64,000 nt of DNA from Kitasatospora atroaurantiaca (GTDB lineage Bacteria; Actinomycetota; Actinomycetes; Streptomycetales; Streptomycetaceae): positions 4,774,001-4,838,000 of the forward strand of contig NZ_VIVR01000001.1 in the NCBI RefSeq assembly GCF_007828955.1, written 5' to 3'. Shown one piece after another: positions 40,893 through 48,516 of this stretch. The stretch's first letter is position 1; each line of letters opens with the position of its first letter. The position numbers and the translations under genes were made by a program. The notes below the pieces were generated by a model. That model was not told the origin of the DNA. It ran no database searches and saw nothing but the letters and a program-made list of their open reading frames with translations.

Positions 40893-43771
40893 AGCTCACC
40901 GCCTGGCGGGTCGCCCTGCGCATCGCCCGCCGCGACGCCCTGCGTGCCAAGGGCCGCAGCGCCCTCGTCCTCGCCATGATCGCCCTGCCGGTGCTCGGCG
41001 TGGCCGGCGCCGACGTGGTCTACCGCAGTGCCGAGCTGGAGCCGGGGGAGAAGATCGTCCGGCTGATGGGCGGCGCGGACGCGCTGGTCTCCGCGTACGG
41101 ACGCGGGATGACGGTGCTGCAGCCGCCGATCGCCGACGAGGGCTCGAACGCGCACATGCCCAGGACCGGCGAGAAGCCCACGCCGGAGCAGCAGAGGAGC
41201 CTGACGGTCGAGCCCGCCGAGCTGGTCAAGCAGGTGCTGCCGGCCGGTAGCGTGCTGATCCCGTACACCGAGGGCGCCGGCGCCTCGGCCACCACCCGCG
41301 ACGGCCGGCTCGGGGTCAGGACCGCCGAGGCGGATCTGACCAACCCGGTCTGGCACGGCAAGGTCGATCTGGTCGAGGGCCGTGCGCCGAGCGCTCCGCA
41401 GGAGCTGGCCGCGACCCGGCACTTCCTCGACCAGGCGGGCCTCAAGGTCGGTGACACCACCAGCCTGCGCGGGCTGGACGACAAGCCGTTCACCATCACC
41501 GGTGTCGCCGAGTACCCGGGCGACCTGACCACCGACCAGCTGATCGGCCGCCCCGGCGCGCTCGTCGATCCGCTGGCCAGGGCCAACGGCCAGAGCGCCA
41601 GGGACAACGGCCCGTTCAGCAACGGCAAGTGGCTGGTCCAGCTGCCGGCCGGAACCGTCCTGGACTGGCCGAAGGTCCTGGAGGCCAACAAGTACGGCTT
41701 CACGGTCACCTCGCGCAGCGTGGTGCTCGACCCGCCGCCGCGCTCGCAGGTGCCGTACTACGTCGAGCAGGACCAGTACGAGCAAGGCGTCGGCAAGTAC
41801 ATCGACGACACCGGGCTGGTGATCCTGGCGACCGTCGCCGGGATGGCGCTGCTGGAGATCGTGCTGCTCGCGGGCCCCGCCTTCGCCGTCGGGGCCAGGC
41901 GGTCCCGGCGGCAGCTCGGCCTGCTGGCCGCCGGTGGCGGTGACCGCTCGCACATCCGGGCGGTGGTGCTCGGTGGCGGTGTGGTGCTCGGCCTGGCCGG
42001 TGCGGCCGTCGGTGTGGTGCTCGCGATCGGCCTGGTCGGCGCCGTCCGCCCCTGGCTGGAGGAGCTGGCCGGACGCCGCTTCGGGCACTTCGACCTGCAG
42101 CCGCTCGACCTGTTCGGGGTGGCCGCGCTCGGCCTGGTCACCGGCCTGCTCGCGGCGGTCGTCCCGGCCGTCCAGGCGGCCAGGCAGGACGTGGTGGAGG
42201 CACTGACCGGGCGGGGCTCGGTCAAGCCGCCGAACAGGTGGCTGGCCCTGCTCGGCCTGCTGATGCTCGCCGGCGGCGCCGCGCTGGCCCTGTTCGGTGC
42301 CAACGTCGGCAGCCGCAGCACCGCCGTGCTGGGCGGCTCGGTGATCGCCGAGCTGGGCATGGTGGTCTGCACCCCGATGCTGGTCGGCCTGTTCGGCAGG
42401 CTCGGCCGCTGGATGCCGCTCAGCCCCCGGCTGGCACTGCGGGACTCGGTACGTCACCGCGGCCGGACCGCACCCGCGGTGGCCGCCGTGATGGCGGCGG
42501 TGGCCGGCTCGGTCGCGGTGGGCATCTACACGACGAGCTCCGACCAGCAGAGCCGCGAGCAGTACCAGGCGAGTCTGCCCAGTGGAGCCGTACTGCTGGC
42601 CACGGGCTGGGGGCCCAGTGCCGACGCCAAGCTGCTGCCGCAGCAGCGGGCCGCGGTCGAGCAGTCGATGCCGGCCCTCGGCGCCCGCGCCGACGTCTAC
42701 ACCACCGGCTACAAGGGGGACTGCCGCAAGGGCGGGGGCTCCTGCGGCAACGCCGAGGTGATCATCCCCAAGGAGCGCCGCTGCCCGGCCCACGACCGGG
42801 ACAACACCGGCCCGCAGATGGACGAGGCCGAGTACCGGCGGCTGATGCAGGACCCGCGCTGCCAGGCCGAGCAGACCCGGGGCTACGGAGGGCAGTTCGG
42901 AATGCTCCCGGCCGGCGACGCGACCGCGCTGCACAACCTCTTCGGGGTGCAGGACCCGGCGGCCGTGCAGGCCCTCACGGGGGGCAAGGCGGTGGTCTTC
43001 GACCCGGTCTATCTCAAGGACGGGAAGATCACCATCGAGCTCACCGAGCCGATGAAGGAGCAGAGCGCCGGAACGATGCAGGTCGGGGCTGACGGCAAGG
43101 TGGCGGACGCCCCCAAGCAGGAGACCCACGAGGTCACGGTCGAGGCCGTCGTGGCCACCGCGCAGGTCCCCGGCGGCGTAGCCCTCCTCACTCCCGAGAC
43201 CGCGCACCGGCTCGGCCTGACCACCTCGGACGCCGGCTCGGTCTGGCTGCCGGACACGGTGCCCAGCAGCTCGGCCGAGCAGAAGGCCACCGCTGCCGTC
43301 AGCAAGATCTCGGGGTCGAGCCAGCTGGAGGTGGAGCGCGGCTACCGCGCGCGGAACGACCTGACCAGCCTCGGCCTGACCGGCTTCGCCGCCATCGTCG
43401 CGCTGGGTGCGGCGGGGATCGCCACCGGCCTCGCGGCCGCGGACTCCCAGCGGGACCTGGCCACGCTGTCGGCGGTCGGGGCGGCGGGCGGCATCCGGCG
43501 CAGGCTCTCCGGCTTCCAGTGCGGGGTGATCGCCGCGATGGGCGCGGTGCTCGGCACGATCAGCGGGATGGTGCCCGCGATCGCGCTGCGGAAGATGCAG
43601 GGCATGTCCCACATCGAGGCCGTCATGTCCGGGGCGCAGGAGGGCCACGTGGTGATCGCCATCCCGTGGCTGAACATCGGGATCACGCTGCTGGTGCTGC
43701 CCGCCGTGGCCGTCCTGCTGGCGATGCTCTTCACCCGCTCCAAGATGACCCTGGTGCGGCGCTCGGCCTGA
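40889..43771 (+). CDS. FtsX-like ABC transporter permease
   Basis: The 960-aa permease has an N-terminal helix, a large outer domain (about 50-300), three helices of the first FtsX block (about 305-440), further helices, a second outer domain (about 530-810) and a C-terminal FtsX block (about 830-955). The second outer domain includes a local Cys cluster (CRKGGGSCGNAE, ERRCPAHD, DPRCQAEQ), which could form disulfides. It pairs with the ATPase encoded immediately upstream and is probably under PadR control. The substrate is unknown. Repeat copy F follows its stop. Confidence 0.9.
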   Translation: MKLTAWRVALRIARRDALRAKGRSALVLAMIALPVLGVAGADVVYRSAELEPGEKIVRLMGGADALVSAYGRGMTVLQPPIADEGSNAHMPRTGEKPTPEQQRSLTVEPAELVKQVLPAGSVLIPYTEGAGASATTRDGRLGVRTAEADLTNPVWHGKVDLVEGRAPSAPQELAATRHFLDQAGLKVGDTTSLRGLDDKPFTITGVAEYPGDLTTDQLIGRPGALVDPLARANGQSARDNGPFSNGKWLVQLPAGTVLDWPKVLEANKYGFTVTSRSVVLDPPPRSQVPYYVEQDQYEQGVGKYIDDTGLVILATVAGMALLEIVLLAGPAFAVGARRSRRQLGLLAAGGGDRSHIRAVVLGGGVVLGLAGAAVGVVLAIGLVGAVRPWLEELAGRRFGHFDLQPLDLFGVAALGLVTGLLAAVVPAVQAARQDVVEALTGRGSVKPPNRWLALLGLLMLAGGAALALFGANVGSRSTAVLGGSVIAELGMVVCTPMLVGLFGRLGRWMPLSPRLALRDSVRHRGRTAPAVAAVMAAVAGSVAVGIYTTSSDQQSREQYQASLPSGAVLLATGWGPSADAKLLPQQRAAVEQSMPALGARADVYTTGYKGDCRKGGGSCGNAEVIIPKERRCPAHDRDNTGPQMDEAEYRRLMQDPRCQAEQTRGYGGQFGMLPAGDATALHNLFGVQDPAAVQALTGGKAVVFDPVYLKDGKITIELTEPMKEQSAGTMQVGADGKVADAPKQETHEVTVEAVVATAQVPGGVALLTPETAHRLGLTTSDAGSVWLPDTVPSSSAEQKATAAVSKISGSSQLEVERGYRARNDLTSLGLTGFAAIVALGAAGIATGLAAADSQRDLATLSAVGAAGGIRRRLSGFQCGVIAAMGAVLGTISGMVPAIALRKMQGMSHIEAVMSGAQEGHVVIAIPWLNIGITLLVLPAVAVLLAMLFTRSKMTLVRRSA

Positions 43772-43791
43772 CCGTACGCACTCGGGCACCC

Positions 43792-43866
43792 CAGGGGCGC
43801 GGGGAACTGCGTGACCAGCCCTCTACGGAGGTGCATGGCCGGACGCGCAGTTCCCCGCGCCCCCAC
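43792..43866. repeat. dispersed palindrome, copy F (type II loop)
   Basis: Arms at 43792-43811 and 43843-43863, extended by an outer GGGCACC/GGTGCCC pair (43784-43790 and 43867-43873). The loop ACCAGCCCTCTACGGAGG is shared with copy G and differs from the type I loops. It lies between the permease gene and the M20 peptidase gene. Confidence 0.85.
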
Positions 43867-43959
43867 TGGTGCCCTCTCTGACAAAGGTGATCGAGGTTAC
43901 GGGTGCTGTCCCTGGACCGCCGGGGCACGCACCCGCATGGGCGAACTAAAGTCGTCCGT

Positions 43960-45360
43960 ATGACGAAAACCCCGGACAGCGTCGTCCGCTCCTTCATCGA
44001 CCAGCACCAGGCCGCCTTCCTCCAGGACCTCTCCGACTGGCTGCGCATCCCGTCCGTCTCCGCCGACCCGACCCGGGCCGCCGACGTCCGCCGCTCCGCC
44101 GAGTGGCTGGCCGACAAGCTGCGCGAGACAGGCTTCCCGGTGGCGGAGGTCTGGGAGACGGACGGTCTGCCGGCGGTCTTCGCCGAGTGGCCGTCCGGGG
44201 ATTCGTCCGCCCCCACCGTGCTGGTGTACGGGCACCACGACGTCCAGCCCGCCGCCAAGGAGGACGGCTGGGCGACCGAGCCGTTCACACCGACCGTGGT
44301 CGGCAAGCAGCTGTTCGCCCGCGGCGCGGCCGACGACAAGGGCCAGGTCTTCTTCCACACCCTGGGTGTCCGCGCCCACCTGGCCGCCACCGGCCGTACC
44401 GCGCCCGCCGTCAACCTCAAGCTGCTGATCGAGGGCGAGGAGGAGTCCGGCTCCCCGAACTTCGCCGCGCTGATCCGCCGCGAGGCCGCCCGCCTGGCCT
44501 CGGACGTCGTGATCATCTCCGACACCGGCATGTGGGCCGAGGACACCCCGACGGTCTGCACCGGTATGCGCGGCCTGGCCGACGCCCAGATCGACCTGTT
44601 CGGCCCGGACACCGACATCCACTCCGGCTCCTTCGGCGGTGCCGTACCCAACCCGGCCGACGTCGCCGCCTCGCTGGCCGCCGCGCTGCACGACGCCGAC
44701 CGCAAGGTCGCCGTCCCCGGCTTCTACGACGGCATCGTCGAGCTGACGGACCGTGAGCGCGAGCTCTTCGCCGAGCTGCCCTTCGACGAGGCCCAGTGGC
44801 TGCGCGTCGCCAAGTCGTACGGCACCCAGGGGGAGGCCGGTTACAGCACCCTGGAGCGCGTCTGGGCCCGGCCGACGGCCGAGGTCAACGGCATCTGGGG
44901 CGGGTACACCGGCCCGGGCGGCAAGACCATCGTCCCGGCGGACGCGCACCTCAAGCTCTCCTTCCGGCTGGTCGCGGGGCAGGAGATCGAGAAGGTCCGC
45001 GAGGCCGTCCGGGAGTGGGTGGCCGGCCAGGTGCCGGACGGCATCCGGTACGAGGTCGTCTTCCCCGGTGCCACCCGCCCCTGCCTGACCCCGCTGGACC
45101 ACCCGGCGCTGCAGTCCACCGTGCGGGCGATGGGCCGGGCCTTCGAGCAGAAGATCCTCTTCACCCGCGAGGGCGGCTCGGGACCGGCCGCCGACCTGCA
45201 GGACGTGCTCGGCGCGCCGGTGCTGTTCCTGGGCATCTCGGTGCCCTCGGACGGCTGGCACTCCGTGAACGAGAAGGTCGAGCTGGACCTGCTGAGCAAG
45301 GGCGTGGAGACCGCCGCGTACCTCTGGGGCGACCTGGCCGAGAACTGGCGCAGGGCGTGA
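43960..45360 (+). CDS. M20-family dipeptidase
   Basis: The 466-aa metallopeptidase has the M20 motifs: VYGHHDVQPA (first zinc ligand and catalytic Asp), ARGAADDKGQ (bridging Asp), IEGEEESGS (general-base Glu and ligand Glu), SDTGMW and the C-terminal HSVNEKVELD ligand. It probably cleaves dipeptides in the cytoplasm. A TAAAGT box (43947-43952) lies 7 nt before ATG 43960, pointing to a leaderless transcript. nudC follows after 36 bp and may be cotranscribed. Confidence 0.92.
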   Translation: MTKTPDSVVRSFIDQHQAAFLQDLSDWLRIPSVSADPTRAADVRRSAEWLADKLRETGFPVAEVWETDGLPAVFAEWPSGDSSAPTVLVYGHHDVQPAAKEDGWATEPFTPTVVGKQLFARGAADDKGQVFFHTLGVRAHLAATGRTAPAVNLKLLIEGEEESGSPNFAALIRREAARLASDVVIISDTGMWAEDTPTVCTGMRGLADAQIDLFGPDTDIHSGSFGGAVPNPADVAASLAAALHDADRKVAVPGFYDGIVELTDRERELFAELPFDEAQWLRVAKSYGTQGEAGYSTLERVWARPTAEVNGIWGGYTGPGGKTIVPADAHLKLSFRLVAGQEIEKVREAVREWVAGQVPDGIRYEVVFPGATRPCLTPLDHPALQSTVRAMGRAFEQKILFTREGGSGPAADLQDVLGAPVLFLGISVPSDGWHSVNEKVELDLLSKGVETAAYLWGDLAENWRRA

Positions 45361-45396
45361 CCGACCTGATGACTATTCGAACGGGGATGGACCGAG

Positions 45397-46329
45397 TTGA
45401 GCACCGTGCCTGACACCAAGCACCTCGCCCTCGCCCGGGCCGGCGTGGACCGGGCCGCGCAGCACCGGTTCGACGAGCCGTGGCTGGCCGCGGCCTGGAG
45501 CCACCCGAGCACCAAGGTGCTGCCCATCGCCGGTGGTGAGGCCTTCGTGGTCGACACCGAGCTGGGCACCGAACTGGTGCTGCTGGCCTCCTTCGAGTCA
45601 CCGCAGGCCGGGGACCGCTACTTCCTCGGCACCGACGACGACGGCACCTCGTACTTCGCACTGGCCTGCGAGAGCCTGCCCGGGCGGCTGGACGGCGACG
45701 CCCGACCGGCCGGGCTGCGCGAGGTGGGTGCTCTGCTCTCGGACCGGGACGCCGGGCTGCTCGTGCACGCCGTCGCCCTGGAGCACTGGCACCGGCTGCA
45801 CAGCTTCTGCTCGCGCTGCGGCCACCCGACCGAGAAGGCCGGGGCCGGACACGTCCGCCGCTGCACCTCCTGCACGGCCGAGCACTACCCGCGGACCGAC
45901 CCGGCGGTGATCATGATGATCACCGACGAGCAGGACCGCTGCCTGCTGGGCCGTCAGGCGATCTGGCCGGAGGGCCGCTGGTCCACGCTGGCCGGATTCG
46001 TCGAGCCCGGTGAGTCGATCGAGCAGGCGGTGGCCCGCGAGGTGTTCGAGGAGGCCGGGGTCCGGGTCGCCGAGGTCAGCTACGTGGCGAGCCAGCCGTG
46101 GCCCTTCCCGTCCAGCCTGATGCTGGGCTTCCTCGGGAAGGCCGACCCGGCGGGCACCGCGATCACGGTGGACGGCGAGGAGCTGGCCGAGGCGCGCTGG
46201 TTCTCCCGCGAGGAGTTGCGGGCCGGAATGGCGGCGGGGGAGATCCTGCCGCCGTCCGGAATTTCGATCGCACGTCATCTGGTCGAACTCTGGTACGGCG
46301 AACCGCTGCCTTCCGCGGCTCGCTGGTAG
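45397..46329 (+). CDS. nudC: NAD(H) pyrophosphatase / RNA deNADding enzyme NudC
   Basis: NudC hydrolyses NADH to NMNH and AMP and removes NAD caps from RNA. The 310-aa product has the family N-domain, a zinc ribbon (C138, C141, C156, C159), a Nudix box GX5EX7REVFEEAG at about 200-222 and the NudC-specific SQPWPFPSSLM array. TTG 45397 is the likely start; GTG 45406 is possible. A strong terminator follows. The gene keeps the mycobacterial position near AdnAB and UvrD2. Confidence 0.94.
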   Translation: MSTVPDTKHLALARAGVDRAAQHRFDEPWLAAAWSHPSTKVLPIAGGEAFVVDTELGTELVLLASFESPQAGDRYFLGTDDDGTSYFALACESLPGRLDGDARPAGLREVGALLSDRDAGLLVHAVALEHWHRLHSFCSRCGHPTEKAGAGHVRRCTSCTAEHYPRTDPAVIMMITDEQDRCLLGRQAIWPEGRWSTLAGFVEPGESIEQAVAREVFEEAGVRVAEVSYVASQPWPFPSSLMLGFLGKADPAGTAITVDGEELAEARWFSREELRAGMAAGEILPPSGISIARHLVELWYGEPLPSAARW

Positions 46330-46333
46330 AAGC

Positions 46334-46374
46334 AGAAAGGGGGCGTGCGGCAATATGCCGCACGCCCCCTTTCT
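46334..46374 (+). terminator. terminator after nudC
   Basis: AGAAAGGGGGCGTGCGGCA (46334-46352) pairs with 46356-46374 around a three-base loop (ATA); the downstream arm ends in TTTCT. It is a very stable rho-independent-type hairpin five bases after the stop. Confidence 0.9.
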
Positions 46375-46386
46375 GGGGCGGCTCGC

Positions 46387-46483
46387 CGCCGGGCGCTCTT
46401 GGCCCGGTGTCGACACTCCTCGCTCCCGCGCTCCTTCGTCGCTCGTCGCTCGTCCCTTTCGACACCGGCGCGCCCTTTGGCTC
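46387..46483. repeat. second dispersed repeat family, copy 1
   Basis: About 97 bp that match 60459-60556: CCGGGCGCTC at the left, GCGCTCCTTCGTCGCT in the middle and CGGCGCGCCCTT at the right. Inside, CCGGTGTCGA (46404-46413) pairs perfectly with 46459-46468. It lies just after the nudC terminator and no gene fits it. Confidence 0.75.
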
Positions 46484-46533
46484 CCCGCTCCCCTTTTTCT
46501 TTATTTTTCTGATCAGAACTGAAAACTGTTGTG

Positions 46534-47022
46534 CTACGACAGTTCGAGCCAGCAGCTGACGGTCTTCCCGGTCAGCCGGGTGGTCACCGTCCACTGCTCG
46601 CACAGGGCGCTGACGATCGCCAGGCCCCGGCCGCTCGGGTCCTCCTCGGCGGCCTCGCGGGGCTGCGGCAGGCCGCGCCCGAAGTCCGCGACGGAGATCT
46701 GCAGGGCGCTGTCGGTGAGGGCGAGGGTGATGGAGATCGCGCCGTGGCCGTAGCGCAGGGCGTTGGTGACCAGCTCGGACACCAGCAGCTCGGCGCAGTC
46801 CGTCAGCTGGGAGGCGCCCCAGGCGGCGAGTGCGGTACGGGTCAGCCGGCGGGCCCGGCCGACGTTGCGCGGCTGTGGCGGGAACGAGGCCGTCGCGGAC
46901 CACGCGCCGCGGTCGGCGGCTTCGAGGGTCCGGCCCGGCCGACGCTCGGCCCCGGAGGGGTCGGTGCGTTCCTTCTCGGCCTGCCGCGCTCTGTTCTGGT
47001 GTGCGGTGCTGGTTACGGGCAT
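46534..47022 (-). CDS. RsbW-like ATP-binding regulatory protein
   Basis: The 162-aa protein has a disordered N-terminus (1-45) and an HATPase_c domain. The ATP-lid motifs are ELLVSELVTNALRYGHG (N box), VADFGRGLPQP (G1) and SGRGLAIVSAL (G2). This is the anti-sigma-factor kinase type that is common in streptomycetes, where many copies act on anti-anti-sigma factors or as stand-alone switches. ATG 47022 has GGGGGCGG about 6 nt upstream. It is divergent from the gntR gene. Confidence 0.9.
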   Translation of the reverse strand: MPVTSTAHQNRARQAEKERTDPSGAERRPGRTLEAADRGAWSATASFPPQPRNVGRARRLTRTALAAWGASQLTDCAELLVSELVTNALRYGHGAISITLALTDSALQISVADFGRGLPQPREAAEEDPSGRGLAIVSALCEQWTVTTRLTGKTVSCWLELS

Positions 47023-47191
47023 GGGTCCGCCCCCGGGGTGTGCGTGCGTGGAATGTGACGCCCGATATGGCGACGGTGCCGCCGGGCGACTGCAATCGAC
47101 CTGTTCGGGATCAATCTCAGAATCCCCAATCCTGGCCAATATTGCTTGGTTTCGCTGAAATGGCGCAACCCCCATCGCTACATTCACTCGG

Positions 47192-47998
47192 GTGACAATC
47201 CCACGGGGCACTGCCCAATCCCCCAAGTACCAGCGCCTGGCCGCCGATCTCCGCCGCCGCATCGCGGCCGGGGAGTGGCCGAGCGACGTTCCGCTGCCGG
47301 TCGAGGGCGAGCTGGAGCAGCAGTACGGCGTGGCCCGCAACACCGTGCGCCTCGCGGTTGACGTGCTGGTCAACGAGGGTCGGCTGGTCCGTCTCCAGGG
47401 CAAGGGCACCTATCTGAAGGACCATCCCGTGCTCGACCATCGCGCGTACGGGCCCGCGCTCGTCCCCGGCCAGCGGGACTGCCTGGCCGCACCGACCGAG
47501 GTGTACACGAAAGAGGCACACGAGCGGGGCCGTCGGTTGACGGCCGACTTCGAGATGCTGATCGTGCGGGCCCGGGTCGACATCGCCGAGCGGCTCGGAC
47601 TGCGGCCGGGCGAGGCCGTGGTGGTCCGCCGCCAGCTGCGGCTGATGGACCGTGAGCCCTACTCGATCGAGGAGAGCCACTACCGGGCCGGTCTGGCCGC
47701 GGGCACACCGCTGATGGAGCCCGATCCGGTACCGGGCGGGGACGAGGCGGTGCTCGCCGGGCTGGGGCGGACCGAGATCGGCGGGGTCGACCACCTGGTC
47801 TCCCGGATGCCGGGCCCGGAGGAGTCGGCCTGGTTCCAGGGCGGGCCGGGGGTGCCGCTGCTGGTGCAGACCCGGGTCACGTACGACCGGCGCGGGCCGG
47901 TGCGGGTGATCGAGACGCGCTACTCCGCGGACCGCTGCCGGCTGGTGTACGGCCTCGGGGAGCTCGCCGCCAGGCCCGCACCGGTCGACGGTGACTGA
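47192..47998 (+). CDS. GntR-family regulator with UTRA domain (HutC subfamily)
   Basis: The 268-aa protein has an N-terminal winged helix (SPKYQRLAADLRRRIAAGEWPSDVPLPVEGELEQQYGVARNTVRLAVDVL) and a C-terminal UTRA ligand-binding domain (about 95-255). HutC-type members sense sugars or amino-acid derivatives and control morphology or catabolism. A TACATT box (47179-47184) lies 7 nt before GTG 47192, so the transcript is likely leaderless. No obvious target operon is adjacent; it faces away from the RsbW-like gene. Confidence 0.9.
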   Translation: MTIPRGTAQSPKYQRLAADLRRRIAAGEWPSDVPLPVEGELEQQYGVARNTVRLAVDVLVNEGRLVRLQGKGTYLKDHPVLDHRAYGPALVPGQRDCLAAPTEVYTKEAHERGRRLTADFEMLIVRARVDIAERLGLRPGEAVVVRRQLRLMDREPYSIEESHYRAGLAAGTPLMEPDPVPGGDEAVLAGLGRTEIGGVDHLVSRMPGPEESAWFQGGPGVPLLVQTRVTYDRRGPVRVIETRYSADRCRLVYGLGELAARPAPVDGD

Positions 47999-48001
47999 AA
48001 A

Positions 48002-48042
48002 CGCCTGCGGCCCCGGACCCGTGGGGGTCGAGGCCGCTGGCG
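48002..48042. terminator. terminator between gntR and mrx1
   Basis: 48002-48020 and 48025-48042 form an imperfect stem of about 18 bp around GTGG, just after the gntR stop and before the convergent mrx1 stop. It may serve both genes. Confidence 0.7.
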
Positions 48043-48068
48043 TACGGAGTCTGCGTCAGCCGAGTTCG

Positions 48069-48326
48069 TCAGCCGACCAGTGCGGCCTGGACCTGACGGA
48101 GGCTCGGGTTGGTCATCACGACCTGCTCGCCGCCGTTGGCCGGCTTGACGATGACGGTCGGCACGACCTGGTTGCCGTTGTTCACCGACTCGACGAAGGA
48201 CGCCGAGGCCGGGTCCTCCTCGATGTTGATCACGTCGTAGCCGATGCCCTCACGGTCCAGCTGGCTCTTGAGACGGTTGCAGTAGCCGCACCAGGTCGTG
48301 CTGTACATCGTGACGCTGCCGGACAT
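48069..48326 (-). CDS. mrx1: mycoredoxin (glutaredoxin-like)
   Basis: Mycoredoxin-1 reduces mycothiol mixed disulfides in actinobacteria. The 85-aa product has the thioredoxin fold with redox motif WCGYC (C13, C16), the cis-Pro segment VVPTVIV and the C-terminal NPSLRQVQAAL helix. ATG 48326 has AAGGAG nine nt upstream. An excellent SigR promoter lies 45-70 nt upstream, which fits its role in thiol stress. It is divergent from uvrD2, as in mycobacteria. Confidence 0.93.
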   Translation of the reverse strand: MSGSVTMYSTTWCGYCNRLKSQLDREGIGYDVINIEEDPASASFVESVNNGNQVVPTVIVKPANGGEQVVMTNPSLRQVQAALVG

Positions 48327-48369
48327 GGCGGTGGACTCCTTCGGGAGGGGGCGTACGGTCTGAGGCGAG

Positions 48370-48395
48370 AACGTCCCGCGTGCATCGGGCATTCC
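48370..48395 (-). promoter_or_regulatory. SigR promoter of mrx1
   Basis: On the minus strand GGAAT (48391-48395) and GTT (48370-48372) are separated by exactly 18 nt, matching the SigR/SigH consensus used for disulfide stress genes. The position fits a short leader for mrx1. Confidence 0.78.
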
Positions 48396-48466
48396 TCGCG
48401 CGCCCGGCGCGCAGGGTAGCCCGCACGCCGTGGCGCGCAGAGATTATCCGTTCGTCACACCCGACC

Positions 48467-48475
48467 TGTGGACAA
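48467..48475 (-). promoter_or_regulatory. perfect DnaA box
   Basis: TTGTCCACA on the minus strand matches the streptomycete DnaA-box consensus exactly. It lies in the divergent mrx1-uvrD2 gap, about 42 bp before the uvrD2 start. Confidence 0.5.
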
Positions 48476-48516
48476 CTCGGGACAGACTGTCATCCGGGCC
48501 TGCGAGGATGGACGGC

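Noticed and set aside
40427..43789. 1120-codon minus-strand frame opposite the ABC ATPase and permease genes
   Set aside because: Antiphase of two well-supported genes; no membrane or enzymatic signature of its own.
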